Shown here piece after piece: positions 1 through 5,655 of a stretch of 7,333 nt of DNA. Within the stretch, counting starts at the first letter, position 1, and every line of letters begins with the position of its first letter. A program made the translations under genes and the position numbers. The notes beneath the pieces are model-generated. The model worked only from the letters and a program-made list of their open reading frames with translations, made no database searches and was not told the DNA's origin. The DNA is from Thermococci archaeon (lineage in GTDB: Archaea > Methanobacteriota_B > Thermococci > Thermococcales > Thermococcaceae), in contig QMUE01000051.1 in assembly GCA_003663535.1 (NCBI GenBank), positions 1-7,333 on the forward strand. Reading direction: 5' to 3'.

Positions 1-377
1 ACTTCAACACCTACCTTGGAAAGACCTTCGAAAAAGTGGCCAGAGAGTTTTTGATAGAGCTTAATAAGCATGGAAGGCTGCCGTTTAAATTTACAAAGAT
101 CGGAAAGTGGTGGCATAAAAACGAGGAAATTGATCTCGTTGCATTGAATGAAAGGGAGAAAAAAGGCCTGTTGGTGGAGGTAAAGTGGAAGGAATTGAGC
201 GAGAAAGAGGCGAAGGGAATTTTGAAAGACTTGGAGCGTAAGAGTGAACACCTTAAGCTGGAAGACTGGCAAATGCATTGTGGAGTAATAGCGAAGAATG
301 TGAAGGGTAAAGAAGCTCTTAAAAGTGAAGGTTGGTTTGTGTGGGATTTAGAAGATTTTGAGAACGCTTTCAGTTAA
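1..377 (+). CDS. Archaeal AAA+ ATPase, C-terminal DUF234 nuclease-like domain (5' end outside window)
   Basis: The frame is open from base 3 (FNTYLGKTFE...) to the TAA at 375-377, giving 124 visible residues; the ATPase core lies upstream of the window. The FN-YLGK-FE-VA-EFL opening is the usual start of the DUF234 (PF03008) region that follows the winged helix in archaeal ATPase_2 proteins (PF01637). A PD-(D/E)XK-like pattern is visible: NEEIDLVAL (the acidic position) followed about 12 residues later by LLVEVKWK (E-x-K), so the nuclease-type residues look intact. The GTG at 36 is internal, not a start. The gene is convergent with the minus-strand ATPase at 461-1843. The family is widespread and often mobile in Thermococcales; its cellular role and substrate are not established. 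Family call is firm, function is not. Confidence 0.85.
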   Translation, partial: FNTYLGKTFEKVAREFLIELNKHGRLPFKFTKIGKWWHKNEEIDLVALNEREKKGLLVEVKWKELSEKEAKGILKDLERKSEHLKLEDWQMHCGVIAKNVKGKEALKSEGWFVWDLEDFENAFS

Positions 378-460
378 ATTTAAGATTCTCATTTTTCTTT
401 TGAAACCTTGTCTTTTGGATGAGGGGGCCAGTTCCTTTCTTTTTAAAAATTCTTGGAAGG
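378..460. terminator. Convergent intergenic gap with T-tracts on both strands
   Basis: This 83-base gap separates two convergent stop codons. On the plus strand a pyrimidine tract TTTTTCTTTT lies at 392-401, just downstream of the first gene. On the minus strand a run of five T (plus-strand A at 445-449) lies just past the stop of the second gene. Thermococcal termination commonly uses oligo-T tracts without a strong hairpin, so both are plausible terminators. No convincing stem is seen and no gene fits here. Confidence 0.3.
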
Positions 461-1843
461 TTATAGCATTAGCAGAAAGAGCTCTCTTGGGACAAACCAT
501 ACGTTATCTTTCTTTTTCAGCTGGCCGTTATAAATTACGAGACCACGGTTTAACCCTGTTTTTTTCATGGTCTTAATGACCTGACGAGGCCCCTTCTTTC
601 CCCATCCAACCTCAACTACAATTCCCTTAGAGTGGTCCTTCAAGATAAAGTCTGCGCCGCCTTTTTGAGCATCATAGTGAAGTCTTGCCTTCCTCTCTCT
701 GGCAAGTAGATGAAGGTAAAGTGCCACAGCATCCTCAAGAAGCATGTCAAGTGTTTTTGAATCCCTTTCAAAGAGTCCAAACTCGTAAAGCACTGTGCTC
801 CTGAGAATTGGGGCCAAAAACTTATACTTTGGAGTCTTTCGAGCAACTTTACCCAAAGAACCATAGGCCCTTATTGGGAAGATAACCTCAAGGTCCTCAA
901 GCTTCTCAATCAGCTTTTCTATTGTTCCTTTGGCGAGTCCTAACGTGGAGCTTAAATTATCATACGCTAGGCTTTCACCGGAAGCAAGAAGAAGTAGCAG
1001 ACCGAGAGCTTTTTCTCGTGTCGTCTCAGAAAGTCCCTCACGTACTAAATCAACCTCAACAATTTTTCTCAGTGTTTCATAGGAATCTTCAAGTGGACTC
1101 TTGGAAGTGAGATAAATGGGCAATGAGCCTTGGATGAGGTACTCCTCAACGTCCTTCTCACTAAACTTCAGCAAGACTCCGTTAATCTTCTCCTCAATTC
1201 CAGAGAAATCACAATTAAGGAGTGCATGTTTTAGGGCCTCGTTGAGCTCTCTGGGAATTTGAACTCCTCGTTTTAGGAGCAAATATTCAGTAAAAGTGAG
1301 GGGGTGAACTCTAAGCCTCTTGGCCCTTCTCATTAAATCAAGATCAAATTTAAGGGGGAGTGAGGATGATCCGGTGACCACAATCATGAGATTGCTTGCG
1401 GAGTCGTAGAGATCTTTCACAGTGATACCAAAGTTCTCATCGTAGTGGGCTTCATCAACGAATAGAAACGTTGGTTGACTGAACTCTTCAACTCTTTCAC
1501 CAAGGAGACGTTCATATGCTTGAACAAATTCATTTAGACTTATTCCCAGTGGACGAAGTTTGTCAAGGGAAACGTAAATGATCCTTTCTCTTGGGATTTG
1601 AGGGAGAAGCTTGAAGTAGGTTTGAGCGAGCATTGTGGTTTTTCCAACGCCACGGAGGCCATAAAGGACAAGGAGTTTGTTCTCCCGTGTTCTGAGGAAA
1701 GATTCAATCTCTTCACTGAGTTTTGCGAGAGGTTTTCTCTCGGGTCGTTTCTTTCCTCCTGCAGTGAAAACGTACTTTCTAAGTCTCGACTCGGCCGTGT
1801 CAATTGTTCTCCTCACGATACTTTCCACAAGTTTTTCATCCAT
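461..1843 (-). CDS. AAA_14 / DUF4143-type archaeal ATPase
   Basis: A 460-residue AAA+ ATPase. The chosen start is the ATG at 1843: AAGGGG followed by a 6-base spacer precedes it, whereas the in-frame GTG at 1867 has no ribosome-binding site. Walker A is GLRGVGKTT (residues 62-70), Walker B FLFVDEA (126-132) and sensor 1 VVTGSSS (155-161). RRAKRLRVHPLTFTEYLLLK is the conserved segment that follows sensor 1 in AAA_14 proteins. A winged-helix-like region spans about 278-325 (LSSTLGLAKGTIEKLIEKL). The C-terminus (about 370-445) looks like the nuclease-fold half of DUF4143: LLEDAV, GGADFIL, then VVEVGWGKK. In active relatives the last motif is usually E-V-K; here Lys is replaced by Gly (residue 413), so nuclease activity may be lost or use the shifted lysines at 416-417. 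Length is normal for the family. Promoter palindromes lie at 1872-1905. Biological role unknown. Confidence 0.85.
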   Translation of the reverse strand: MDEKLVESIVRRTIDTAESRLRKYVFTAGGKKRPERKPLAKLSEEIESFLRTRENKLLVLYGLRGVGKTTMLAQTYFKLLPQIPRERIIYVSLDKLRPLGISLNEFVQAYERLLGERVEEFSQPTFLFVDEAHYDENFGITVKDLYDSASNLMIVVTGSSSLPLKFDLDLMRRAKRLRVHPLTFTEYLLLKRGVQIPRELNEALKHALLNCDFSGIEEKINGVLLKFSEKDVEEYLIQGSLPIYLTSKSPLEDSYETLRKIVEVDLVREGLSETTREKALGLLLLLASGESLAYDNLSSTLGLAKGTIEKLIEKLEDLEVIFPIRAYGSLGKVARKTPKYKFLAPILRSTVLYEFGLFERDSKTLDMLLEDAVALYLHLLARERKARLHYDAQKGGADFILKDHSKGIVVEVGWGKKGPRQVIKTMKKTGLNRGLVIYNGQLKKKDNVWFVPRELFLLML

Positions 1844-1871
1844 GAGTTTCCCCTTAGTGTAGTTCACTATA

Positions 1872-1905
1872 ATAGGATAAAAACCTATCGTTTTGTACTA
1901 TACAA
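1872..1905 (-). promoter_or_regulatory. Promoter with two palindromes upstream of the minus-strand ATPase
   Basis: Reading toward the ATPase, TTGTA-TAG-TACAA (1905-1893, perfect 5-base arms) is followed by ATAGG-TTTTTAT-CCTAT (1888-1872, perfect 5-base arms). The T-rich spacer of the second is the best TATA-like element and lies about 34-40 bases upstream of the ATG at 1843, which places a start site near 1850-1855. Palindromes over and just upstream of the TATA box suggest a repressor operator. The arms are short, so the promoter is more secure than the operator. Confidence 0.45.
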
Positions 1906-1951
1906 TTGATATTGACTGCGAACTAATTAAGAAGATTTTCTTGTTTTCACT

Positions 1952-1976
1952 CCGTGAACTACCTCGCCGTTCACGG
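1952..1976. repeat. Inverted repeat CCGTGAAC - 9 nt - GTTCACGG
   Basis: Perfect 8-base arms at 1952-1959 and 1969-1976 enclose the loop TACCTCGCC. The wording GTGAACTACCTCGCC recalls hairpins near the ends of archaeal IS200/IS605 elements, but no tnpA or tnpB sequence is present. It may instead be a chance feature of the decayed reading frame that overlaps it. The repeat itself is directly seen; its origin is uncertain. Confidence 0.45.
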
Positions 1977-2133
1977 GGGGAGAAGGTCAGTCGTCAAGGA
2001 ATACAAAAAGCTAATAAAAAGCATGTTTGCTTTTATGAGCTAATTCTTATATGAGTTGAGAAAAAGAGACATACCGATAAATTACGACTTGGAGGAGCTC
2101 AAAAAGGACATGAAAATGATTGAGGGATTATAA
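1954..2133 (+). pseudogene. Decayed reading frame, family not recognised
   Basis: One frame reads VNYLAVHGGRRSVVKEYKKL and on to SMFAFMS, meets TAA at 2041-2043, then continues without a shift as FLYELRKRDIPINYDLEELK and on to MKMIEGL, ending at TAA 2131-2133. The charged, coding-like composition on both sides of a single in-frame stop suggests a broken gene rather than random intergenic sequence. The second half could also be a 25-codon frame beginning at the TTG at 2056, but no ribosome-binding site supports it. No family is recognised. It fills most of the gene-free stretch between the ATPase and the toxin-antitoxin pair. Confidence 0.3.
2009..2041. repeat. Imperfect inverted repeat AGCT...AGCT
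   Basis: The arms AGCTAATAAAAAGCA and TGCTTTTATGAGCT pair around a TGTT loop with one mismatch and one bulged A. It ends at the in-frame stop of the decayed frame. It could form a hairpin RNA or act as a terminator-like structure; nothing shows a specific role. Confidence 0.3.
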
Positions 2134-2180
2134 TGGTGGTCTCAAAGGACTTTCAAGGGAAAAGTGTAAAGTGAAAGAAA

Positions 2181-2211
2181 GGTTTAATTAGCTTTTAGTA
2201 TTATTCTAATT
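2181..2211 (+). promoter_or_regulatory. Promoter of the toxin-antitoxin pair with a small inverted repeat
   Basis: A TATA-like box TTTAATTA lies at 2183-2190 after the purine-rich BRE-like AAGAAAGG, which puts transcription start near 2210-2215, just ahead of the ribosome-binding site GGTGG and the ATG at 2223. AATTAG (2186-2191) and CTAATT (2206-2211) form a 6-base inverted repeat spanning the box and the expected start site. Autoregulation is usual for toxin-antitoxin operons, but these arms are short and A/T-rich. Confidence 0.4.
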
Positions 2212-2222
2212 TGGTGGGTTTT

Positions 2223-2474
2223 ATGGAAGTTGTGATTTCCAAGAAAGATCTCAAAACTTATGAAAAGCTGAAGCTTATATCCGAGATTGTTCCAATTAGA
2301 GAGAGAATCAAAATGTTTGAACGCAAATATAACTGTTCATTAGAGGAGTTTGAAAAAAGACTCAAAGAAGGAGAGGAAGACTTTGAGGCTTGGGATGATT
2401 ATATTGAGTGGAAGGCATATGTTAAAACATTTAAGGAACTAAAGAAAAAGCTGAAGGAGATTGAGAATGCTTAG
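2223..2474 (+). CDS. Small helical protein, probable antitoxin partner of the TumE-family toxin
   Basis: An 83-residue acidic and basic, probably all-helical protein (MEVVISKKDLKTYEKLK...). The ATG at 2223 is preferred over the in-frame TTG at 2211 and GTG at 2214 because GGTGG lies 5-6 bases ahead of it and those codons fall on the expected transcription start or the ribosome-binding site. The C-terminal half (about residues 40-83, ...EWKAYVKTFKELKKKLKEI) is strongly heptad-like and could form a coiled coil that holds the toxin. The gene overlaps the toxin gene by 8 bases, so the two are translationally coupled. No DNA-binding domain is obvious. Antitoxin assignment rests on position, size and partner, not on a recognised family motif. 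Confidence 0.65.
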   Translation: MEVVISKKDLKTYEKLKLISEIVPIRERIKMFERKYNCSLEEFEKRLKEGEEDFEAWDDYIEWKAYVKTFKELKKKLKEIENA

Positions 2475-2826
2475 GGAGTTAGAATCGCTTGAAAAGAGCA
2501 GAATAGTTGCTAAGTACGAGATACTTGATTTTAAGGGAGGGGAGGACTTTTATTTTCTGAAGCTTAAGGTTAAGCTAATTGATGGGAGCGTTCTTTATGT
2601 TAGGGAGTATGTTTCAGAGGAAGATTATATCTATTCTTTCCACTGGCAGGATAATGAAGGAAAGCTCAGAATTCGATGGGACAACGCTCCTCACCATAAA
2701 ACCATAAAAACTTTTCCTCACCACAAGCACACTGATAAAGGAATAGAAGAGTCATATGAAATAACACTTGAAGATGTTCTCAAGGCAATAGAAAACGAAA
2801 TTAGGGAACGGGATGCAAAAAGGTGA
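2467..2826 (+). CDS. TumE-family toxin (DUF6516)
   Basis: A 119-residue protein. GGAG at 2456-2459 lies 7 bases before the ATG at 2467; the TTG at 2461 would be too close to it. The central motifs are those of the DUF6516/TumE family: YSFHWQD (56-62), IRWDNAPHH (69-77) and FPHHKH (83-88), followed by a C-terminal helix TLEDVLKAIENEI. The His/Trp/Asp-rich core is the likely active site. Family members are annotated as toxins of toxin-antitoxin systems; the mechanism is, as far as I know, unsettled. The gene is complete, with no missing motif, so the toxin is probably functional and controlled by the overlapping upstream gene. The stop codon lies inside the ribosome-binding site of the stub at 2832. 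Confidence 0.78.
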   Translation: MLRELESLEKSRIVAKYEILDFKGGEDFYFLKLKVKLIDGSVLYVREYVSEEDYIYSFHWQDNEGKLRIRWDNAPHHKTIKTFPHHKHTDKGIEESYEITLEDVLKAIENEIRERDAKR

Positions 2827-2915
2827 GCTCAATGAGTGAGGCAAACAAGCTCTGCAGAAGATTTGCCAGAGAAACGGGGAGTGTTTCCCGTTACGCTGAA
2901 AAACTTATTAACTGA
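2817..2915 (+). pseudogene. Stub A: 5' end of a flippase-like gene
   Basis: AAAAAGGTGA (2817-2826) and an ATG at 2832 begin a 27-codon frame, MSEANKLCRRFARETGSV..., ending at TGA 2913-2915. RRFARETGSV matches the K-x-ARGTG-V-F opening recalled from Thermococcales oligosaccharide flippases (Wzx-like membrane proteins), but the first membrane helix is missing and the frame ends within the promoter of the next gene. The stub resembles the one at 4314-4396 in both DNA (GCAGAAGATTTGCCAG against GCAGAAGATTGCCAG) and protein. It may be translated, but it looks like a leftover. The parent family is inferred. Confidence 0.45.
2898..2911 (+). promoter_or_regulatory. Promoter of the AlbA_2/GHKL gene
   Basis: GAAAAACTTATTAA combines a BRE-like A-rich element with a TATA-like box (CTTATTAA, 2904-2911). 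It predicts transcription start near 2930-2935, immediately before the AGGTGA ribosome-binding site at 2934-2939. The similar GAAAGACTTATGAAC precedes the ATPase at 4458. Confidence 0.55.
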
Positions 2916-2944
2916 TCACTCCATCAAAATGTTAGGTGAACTGT

Positions 2945-4288
2945 ATGGATGTTAGTGACCTGATTAAGAAAGGTGAGAGTGAAGCTATTGAGTTCAAGAG
3001 GGAGCTGAATGATTCCGTGTATAAGACTTTGTCAGCCTTTGCTAACACTGACGGTGGAATTTTGCTTCTCGGTGTTGGCGATGATGGAAACATTTATGGC
3101 TTTTCTGGGGACTTAGATAGTTTAGCCAGGTCAATAAGGCACAATCTTGGAATAAACCCGTCCATAAAGGTTGAAGAGGTCAATGGAAAGAGAGTCGTCA
3201 TTATTGAGGTCTCTCAGTCACCAGTTCCCGTTTCCTTTAGGGGACGGTACTACAGGAGGGTCGGTGCCCAGACCGTTGAGATGGGCTGGGAGGATCTGGG
3301 GAGATTCTTCCTCCAGAAATCCGGGGTCACATGGGATTCTCTACCATCCTCTGGAACATTGGAAGATCTGGATGAGGAAACTATCAGAAAGTTTGTTCAC
3401 ATGGCTAGAAATAGGTTGCCATACGTCAATGAAAACGAGGACGTTGAGTCAATTCTCGATAAGCTGGGGCTTTTGGAAGATGGGAGGATAACCAACGCTG
3501 CACTACTGCTCTTTGGAAAAGAACCGCAGAGGTATTATATCCAGGCCAGGGTCAGAATAGGGCGCTTTAAGGACCCGATAACAATTATAGATGATAAGGA
3601 GATTGGAGGAAATCTCTTTACCCAGGTTGAAGAAGCAATGAAGATTATAATGAGCCACATTGGAGTCAGGTACGAGTTTGAGGGGGAGCTGAGGAGAAAG
3701 GAAATCTGGGATTACCCCTTAGATGCCCTCAGAGAGGCCATAATAAACGCTCTGATTCACAGGGACTACACCGATCCGAGCAGCGTGCAGATTAAGATTT
3801 TTGACGACTTCATCTGGATGTGGAATCCCGGGAAGCTGCCTCCTGGAATTGTTATTGAAGATTTAAAAAAGGAAACACATCCTTCCAAGCTGCGAAACCC
3901 CAAGATTGCCCAGGTCTTCTACTATGCCGGACTGATTGAGAGGTGGGGCACTGGAACGTTTAAGATAGTCCGTCTCTGTTTGGAGAGCTGCCTGCCTGAG
4001 CCTGAGTTTAGTGAAGAGGCTGGGGGGTTTGTGGTTCTTTTGAGGAAGGACATCTATACGGAAGATTACCTGAGAAAGCTGGGTTTGAATGAAAGGCAGA
4101 TTAAAGCCGTGCTCTATGTGAAGGAGAGGGGGAGGATTGGGAATAAGGGGTATCAGGGGCTGTTTGGAGTTTCAAAGCCAACGGCTTCCCGGGAGTTGGA
4201 CGATCTTGTCCGGAAAGGAATTTTAGAGAGAATTGGGGCTACGGGAAGGGGTACTTATTATGTATTAAAGGGCTCAAAGGAATCATAA
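2945..4288 (+). CDS. AlbA_2 (Schlafen-like) / GHKL-ATPase-like / winged-helix protein, COG2865 type
   Basis: A 447-residue protein. The ATG at 2945 has AGGTGA with a 5-base spacer; the in-frame GTG at 2936 overlaps that site and is rejected. The N-terminal AlbA_2 domain (about residues 5-120) opens with the typical GESEAIEFKREL, then AFANTDGGILLLGVGDDG and YYRRVGAQTVEM. The middle to C-terminal region (about 255-345) is the HATPase_c_4 part: LREAIINALIHRDY, MWNPGKLPPGI and GLIERWGTGTFKIV, a divergent GHKL-type nucleotide site. A winged helix follows (about 380-440: ERGRIGNKGYQGLFGVSKPT). Such proteins are annotated as predicted transcriptional regulators or ATP-binding proteins; AlbA_2 suggests nucleic-acid binding. 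Length is normal and no motif is broken. It has its own promoter and sits between two flippase-start stubs. Target and role unknown. Confidence 0.82.
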   Translation: MDVSDLIKKGESEAIEFKRELNDSVYKTLSAFANTDGGILLLGVGDDGNIYGFSGDLDSLARSIRHNLGINPSIKVEEVNGKRVVIIEVSQSPVPVSFRGRYYRRVGAQTVEMGWEDLGRFFLQKSGVTWDSLPSSGTLEDLDEETIRKFVHMARNRLPYVNENEDVESILDKLGLLEDGRITNAALLLFGKEPQRYYIQARVRIGRFKDPITIIDDKEIGGNLFTQVEEAMKIIMSHIGVRYEFEGELRRKEIWDYPLDALREAIINALIHRDYTDPSSVQIKIFDDFIWMWNPGKLPPGIVIEDLKKETHPSKLRNPKIAQVFYYAGLIERWGTGTFKIVRLCLESCLPEPEFSEEAGGFVVLLRKDIYTEDYLRKLGLNERQIKAVLYVKERGRIGNKGYQGLFGVSKPTASRELDDLVRKGILERIGATGRGTYYVLKGSKES

Positions 4289-4308
4289 AGGGCTCATAAA
4301 GGTATCAT
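4267..4308 (+). repeat. Tandem 20/22-base repeat across the end of the AlbA_2/GHKL gene
   Basis: AAAGGGCTCAAAGGAATCAT (4267-4286) is followed directly by AAAGGGCTCATAAAGGTATC and AT (4287-4308), which differs by a 2-base insertion and one substitution. The stop codon lies at the junction, so one copy encodes the last residues and the other is non-coding. It looks like a small slippage or repair duplication and lies just before stub B. Confidence 0.7.
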
Positions 4309-4313
4309 AGATT

Positions 4314-4396
4314 AAAAAGGTGAGCTCATGAGCGAGCGGCAGAAGATTGCCAGGGGGACTGGAGTAGTCTTTGCCGGGATGGTAGTTTCGATGTTT
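4314..4396 (+). pseudogene. Stub B: 5' end of a flippase-like gene
   Basis: AAAAAGGTGA (4314-4323) and the ATG at 4328 begin MSERQKIARGTGVVFAGMVV, followed by SMF. This closely matches the N-terminus and start of the first membrane helix that I recall from Thermococcales oligosaccharide flippases. Near 4396 the sequence changes character: the frame runs on to 4516 but becomes non-hydrophobic, reads through the promoter and palindrome, and overlaps the ATPase gene. I therefore read only about 23 residues as genuine remnant and place the junction near 4396. It shares its ribosome-binding site and part of its coding sequence with stub A. Flippase origin is inferred from the short motif. Confidence 0.5.
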
Positions 4397-4409
4397 TCCT
4401 TGCCCAAAC

Positions 4410-4424
4410 GAAAGACTTATGAAC
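4410..4424 (+). promoter_or_regulatory. Probable promoter of the ATPase_2 gene
   Basis: GAAAGACTTATGAAC resembles the promoter at 2898-2912 (GAAAAACTTATTAAC) in 13 of 15 positions. With CTTATGAA as the TATA-like box, transcription should begin near 4440-4448. This would exclude the ATG at 4419, which lies inside the box, as the start codon. Confidence 0.4.
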
Positions 4425-4425
4425 A

Positions 4426-4453
4426 ATACCCCCCGAACCAGTTCGGGGGGTAT
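4426..4453. repeat. Perfect 13-base palindrome, likely operator at the ATPase transcription start
   Basis: ATACCCCCCGAAC (4426-4438) and GTTCGGGGGGTAT (4441-4453) are perfect inverted arms separated by CA. The six-base C and G runs stand out in this A/T-rich region. The palindrome lies directly downstream of the TATA-like box over the expected start site, the classic place for a blocking repressor in archaea. In RNA it could fold into a stem with a 4-base loop and would then bury the G run next to the GTG at 4458. Both readings are inference; the repeat is exact. Confidence 0.75.
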
Positions 4454-4457
4454 CGAA

Positions 4458-5543
4458 GTGGGACGCAGGGTAGAGAGGGGCATATCATTTTTCGACCAGA
4501 GACCCAGGAAAGATAAAAGCCGGCTGTTTGGACGTTCTGAGGAGCTTAACAGGTTGGTAAACGCTCTTCATGCCAAAAGCTGGGTGGCGATTCTTGGGCC
4601 AAGAATGGCAGGAAAAACAAGCCTTGCACTGGCTGGTGCCAACTCCTTTGCGGAGGAAATGAAATACAGGGTAATTTTTGTTGACCTGAGGAACACTGAA
4701 ACCTCCCGCCAGGCTACGGAGAAGATACTGGGCAGACTGCCAAAATCAATTCTTGAAACACTAACCAAGTATATTGCTGAGGTTTCTCTTTCCGCCGGGG
4801 GCACAGGTGGTGGTGTAAGGCTCAGAGAAAATGCTGCTGCTAAAAATGCGCTGGAGGATGCTCTTTTTTCATTGAAGAACACAATACTAATACTCGATGA
4901 AGTCCAGAATGTAAAACAGGGCGTGAATAGCTTTCTAAAAGCCTTGGCCACTGCATTTAATGAAAATGATTCCTTGCTGGTAATATTTACGGGCTCCTAC
5001 GCAGGTGTCGTCAAAAAGCTGTTCGAGGCTACCCACAGGGACAGTTTTTATGGAAGGCCACCGATTGAAATACTCCTCCCTCCCTGGCCTGAATGGGTAG
5101 CCGTGGAGTTTTTGAGAAAGGGTTTCGAGAAGTGTGGCGTAGATTTCACCCAAAGGGAGATTCAAGAGACGCTCTGGAGGCTTGGGACACTGCCCGGCTG
5201 GTTAAACCTTTATGGACTCAGGCGATGCCTCGGGGCATCTCATGAAGAAGCACTGCAGAGGGTATTTGAGAAAGCTGTGAATGAGGCGCTGAGGGAGCTG
5301 GAGCACTTCCTGGAGGGAAGAAGCCCAAAAGCCAGAGAAGTAATTAAGAGGTTAACCTACGGTGCCACCTGGGGGGAACTGGAAAAAACTGGAATCTCAA
5401 AAGACACCCTCAGCAGGCTCTTAGATGCCCTCACAGGTGAGCTGTTCGCAGTGGTCAAGGACGACATAGGAGTCTACAGGTTTTCAGATCCTATCTACAG
5501 GTACGCTGCGGAGAGACTGTCCCTCTCTCCAAAGGCAAAATGA
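4458..5543 (+). CDS. Archaeal ATPase (ATPase_2 family, PF01637)
   Basis: About 361 residues if started at the GTG at 4458; the upstream ATG at 4419 would give 374 but lies in the predicted TATA box and translates the palindrome. A strong ribosome-binding site AGAGAGGGG (4472-4480) has no in-frame start 5-8 bases later, so the original start near FFDQRP may have been damaged. Numbering from the 374-residue form: the N-terminal FFDQRPRKDKSRLFGRSEEL is the family signature, Walker A is GPRMAGKTS (60-68), Walker B ILILDEVQ (156-163) and sensor 1 VIFTGS (188-193). GTLPGWLNLYG (256-266) follows the ATPase core, and a C-terminal winged helix (about 302-362) contains GISKDTLSRLLDAL and YRFSDPIYRY. 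There is no DUF234 nuclease tail, so this is the short form of the family. Related ATPases are abundant in hyperthermophilic archaea; their task is not established. Confidence 0.82.
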   Translation: MGRRVERGISFFDQRPRKDKSRLFGRSEELNRLVNALHAKSWVAILGPRMAGKTSLALAGANSFAEEMKYRVIFVDLRNTETSRQATEKILGRLPKSILETLTKYIAEVSLSAGGTGGGVRLRENAAAKNALEDALFSLKNTILILDEVQNVKQGVNSFLKALATAFNENDSLLVIFTGSYAGVVKKLFEATHRDSFYGRPPIEILLPPWPEWVAVEFLRKGFEKCGVDFTQREIQETLWRLGTLPGWLNLYGLRRCLGASHEEALQRVFEKAVNEALRELEHFLEGRSPKAREVIKRLTYGATWGELEKTGISKDTLSRLLDALTGELFAVVKDDIGVYRFSDPIYRYAAERLSLSPKAK

Positions 5544-5562
5544 ACGAGTAAGGGCCATAAAC

Positions 5563-5639
5563 AAAAGGTGATCCCCATGAGTGAGGCTGGAGCTATCATT
5601 CTTTCTATCAAATCATCAATATCAACAAAAGCTTTTTAA
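5563..5639 (+). pseudogene. Stub C: ribosome-binding site and MSEAG start of a lost gene
   Basis: AAAAGGTGA (5563-5571) and the ATG at 5577 begin a 20-codon frame, MSEAGAIILSIK..., that runs into the operator of the next gene and stops at 5637-5639. CATGAGTGAGGC matches stubs A and B closely (ATGAGTGAGGC is identical in A), but the match does not extend past about 11 coding bases. It is therefore weaker than A and B, and could simply reflect a common start-site consensus. Confidence 0.35.
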
Positions 5640-5655
5640 ATATTTGTTGATATTG
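5617..5655. promoter_or_regulatory. TATA box flanked by perfect 13-base inverted repeats (operator)
   Basis: CAATATCAACAAA (5617-5629) and TTTGTTGATATTG (5643-5655) are exact inverted copies separated by 13 bases that contain the A/T-rich box TTTTTAAATA. The arms flank and partly cover the TATA box, so a dimeric protein bound here would block TBP/TFB. The winged-helix protein encoded immediately downstream is the obvious candidate. Transcription is expected near 5660, implying a leaderless or nearly leaderless mRNA. Confidence 0.75.

Noticed and set aside
358..576. 72-codon plus-strand frame across the convergent gap
   Set aside because: It runs antisense into the well-supported ATPase at 461-1843, starts inside the preceding gene and resembles no protein family.
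1540..1909. Overlapping antisense frames opposite the N-terminal half of the minus-strand ATPase
   Set aside because: The minus-strand gene has Walker A, Walker B and a ribosome-binding site; the opposite frames have none of these and no family resemblance.
1906..1914. TTGATATTG shared with the operator arm at 5647-5655
   Set aside because: A 9-base match in A/T-rich sequence is easily chance, and the second arm needed for the operator is absent at this place.
4283..4483. Minus-strand frame of 66 codons over stub B and the palindrome
   Set aside because: It is opposite a recognisable flippase-like start and the ATPase promoter, with no family signal or ribosome-binding site.
4397..4516. Extension of stub B as a 62-residue protein
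   Set aside because: After about 23 residues the hydrophobic flippase-like character ends and the frame only reads through the next gene's promoter, palindrome and coding start.
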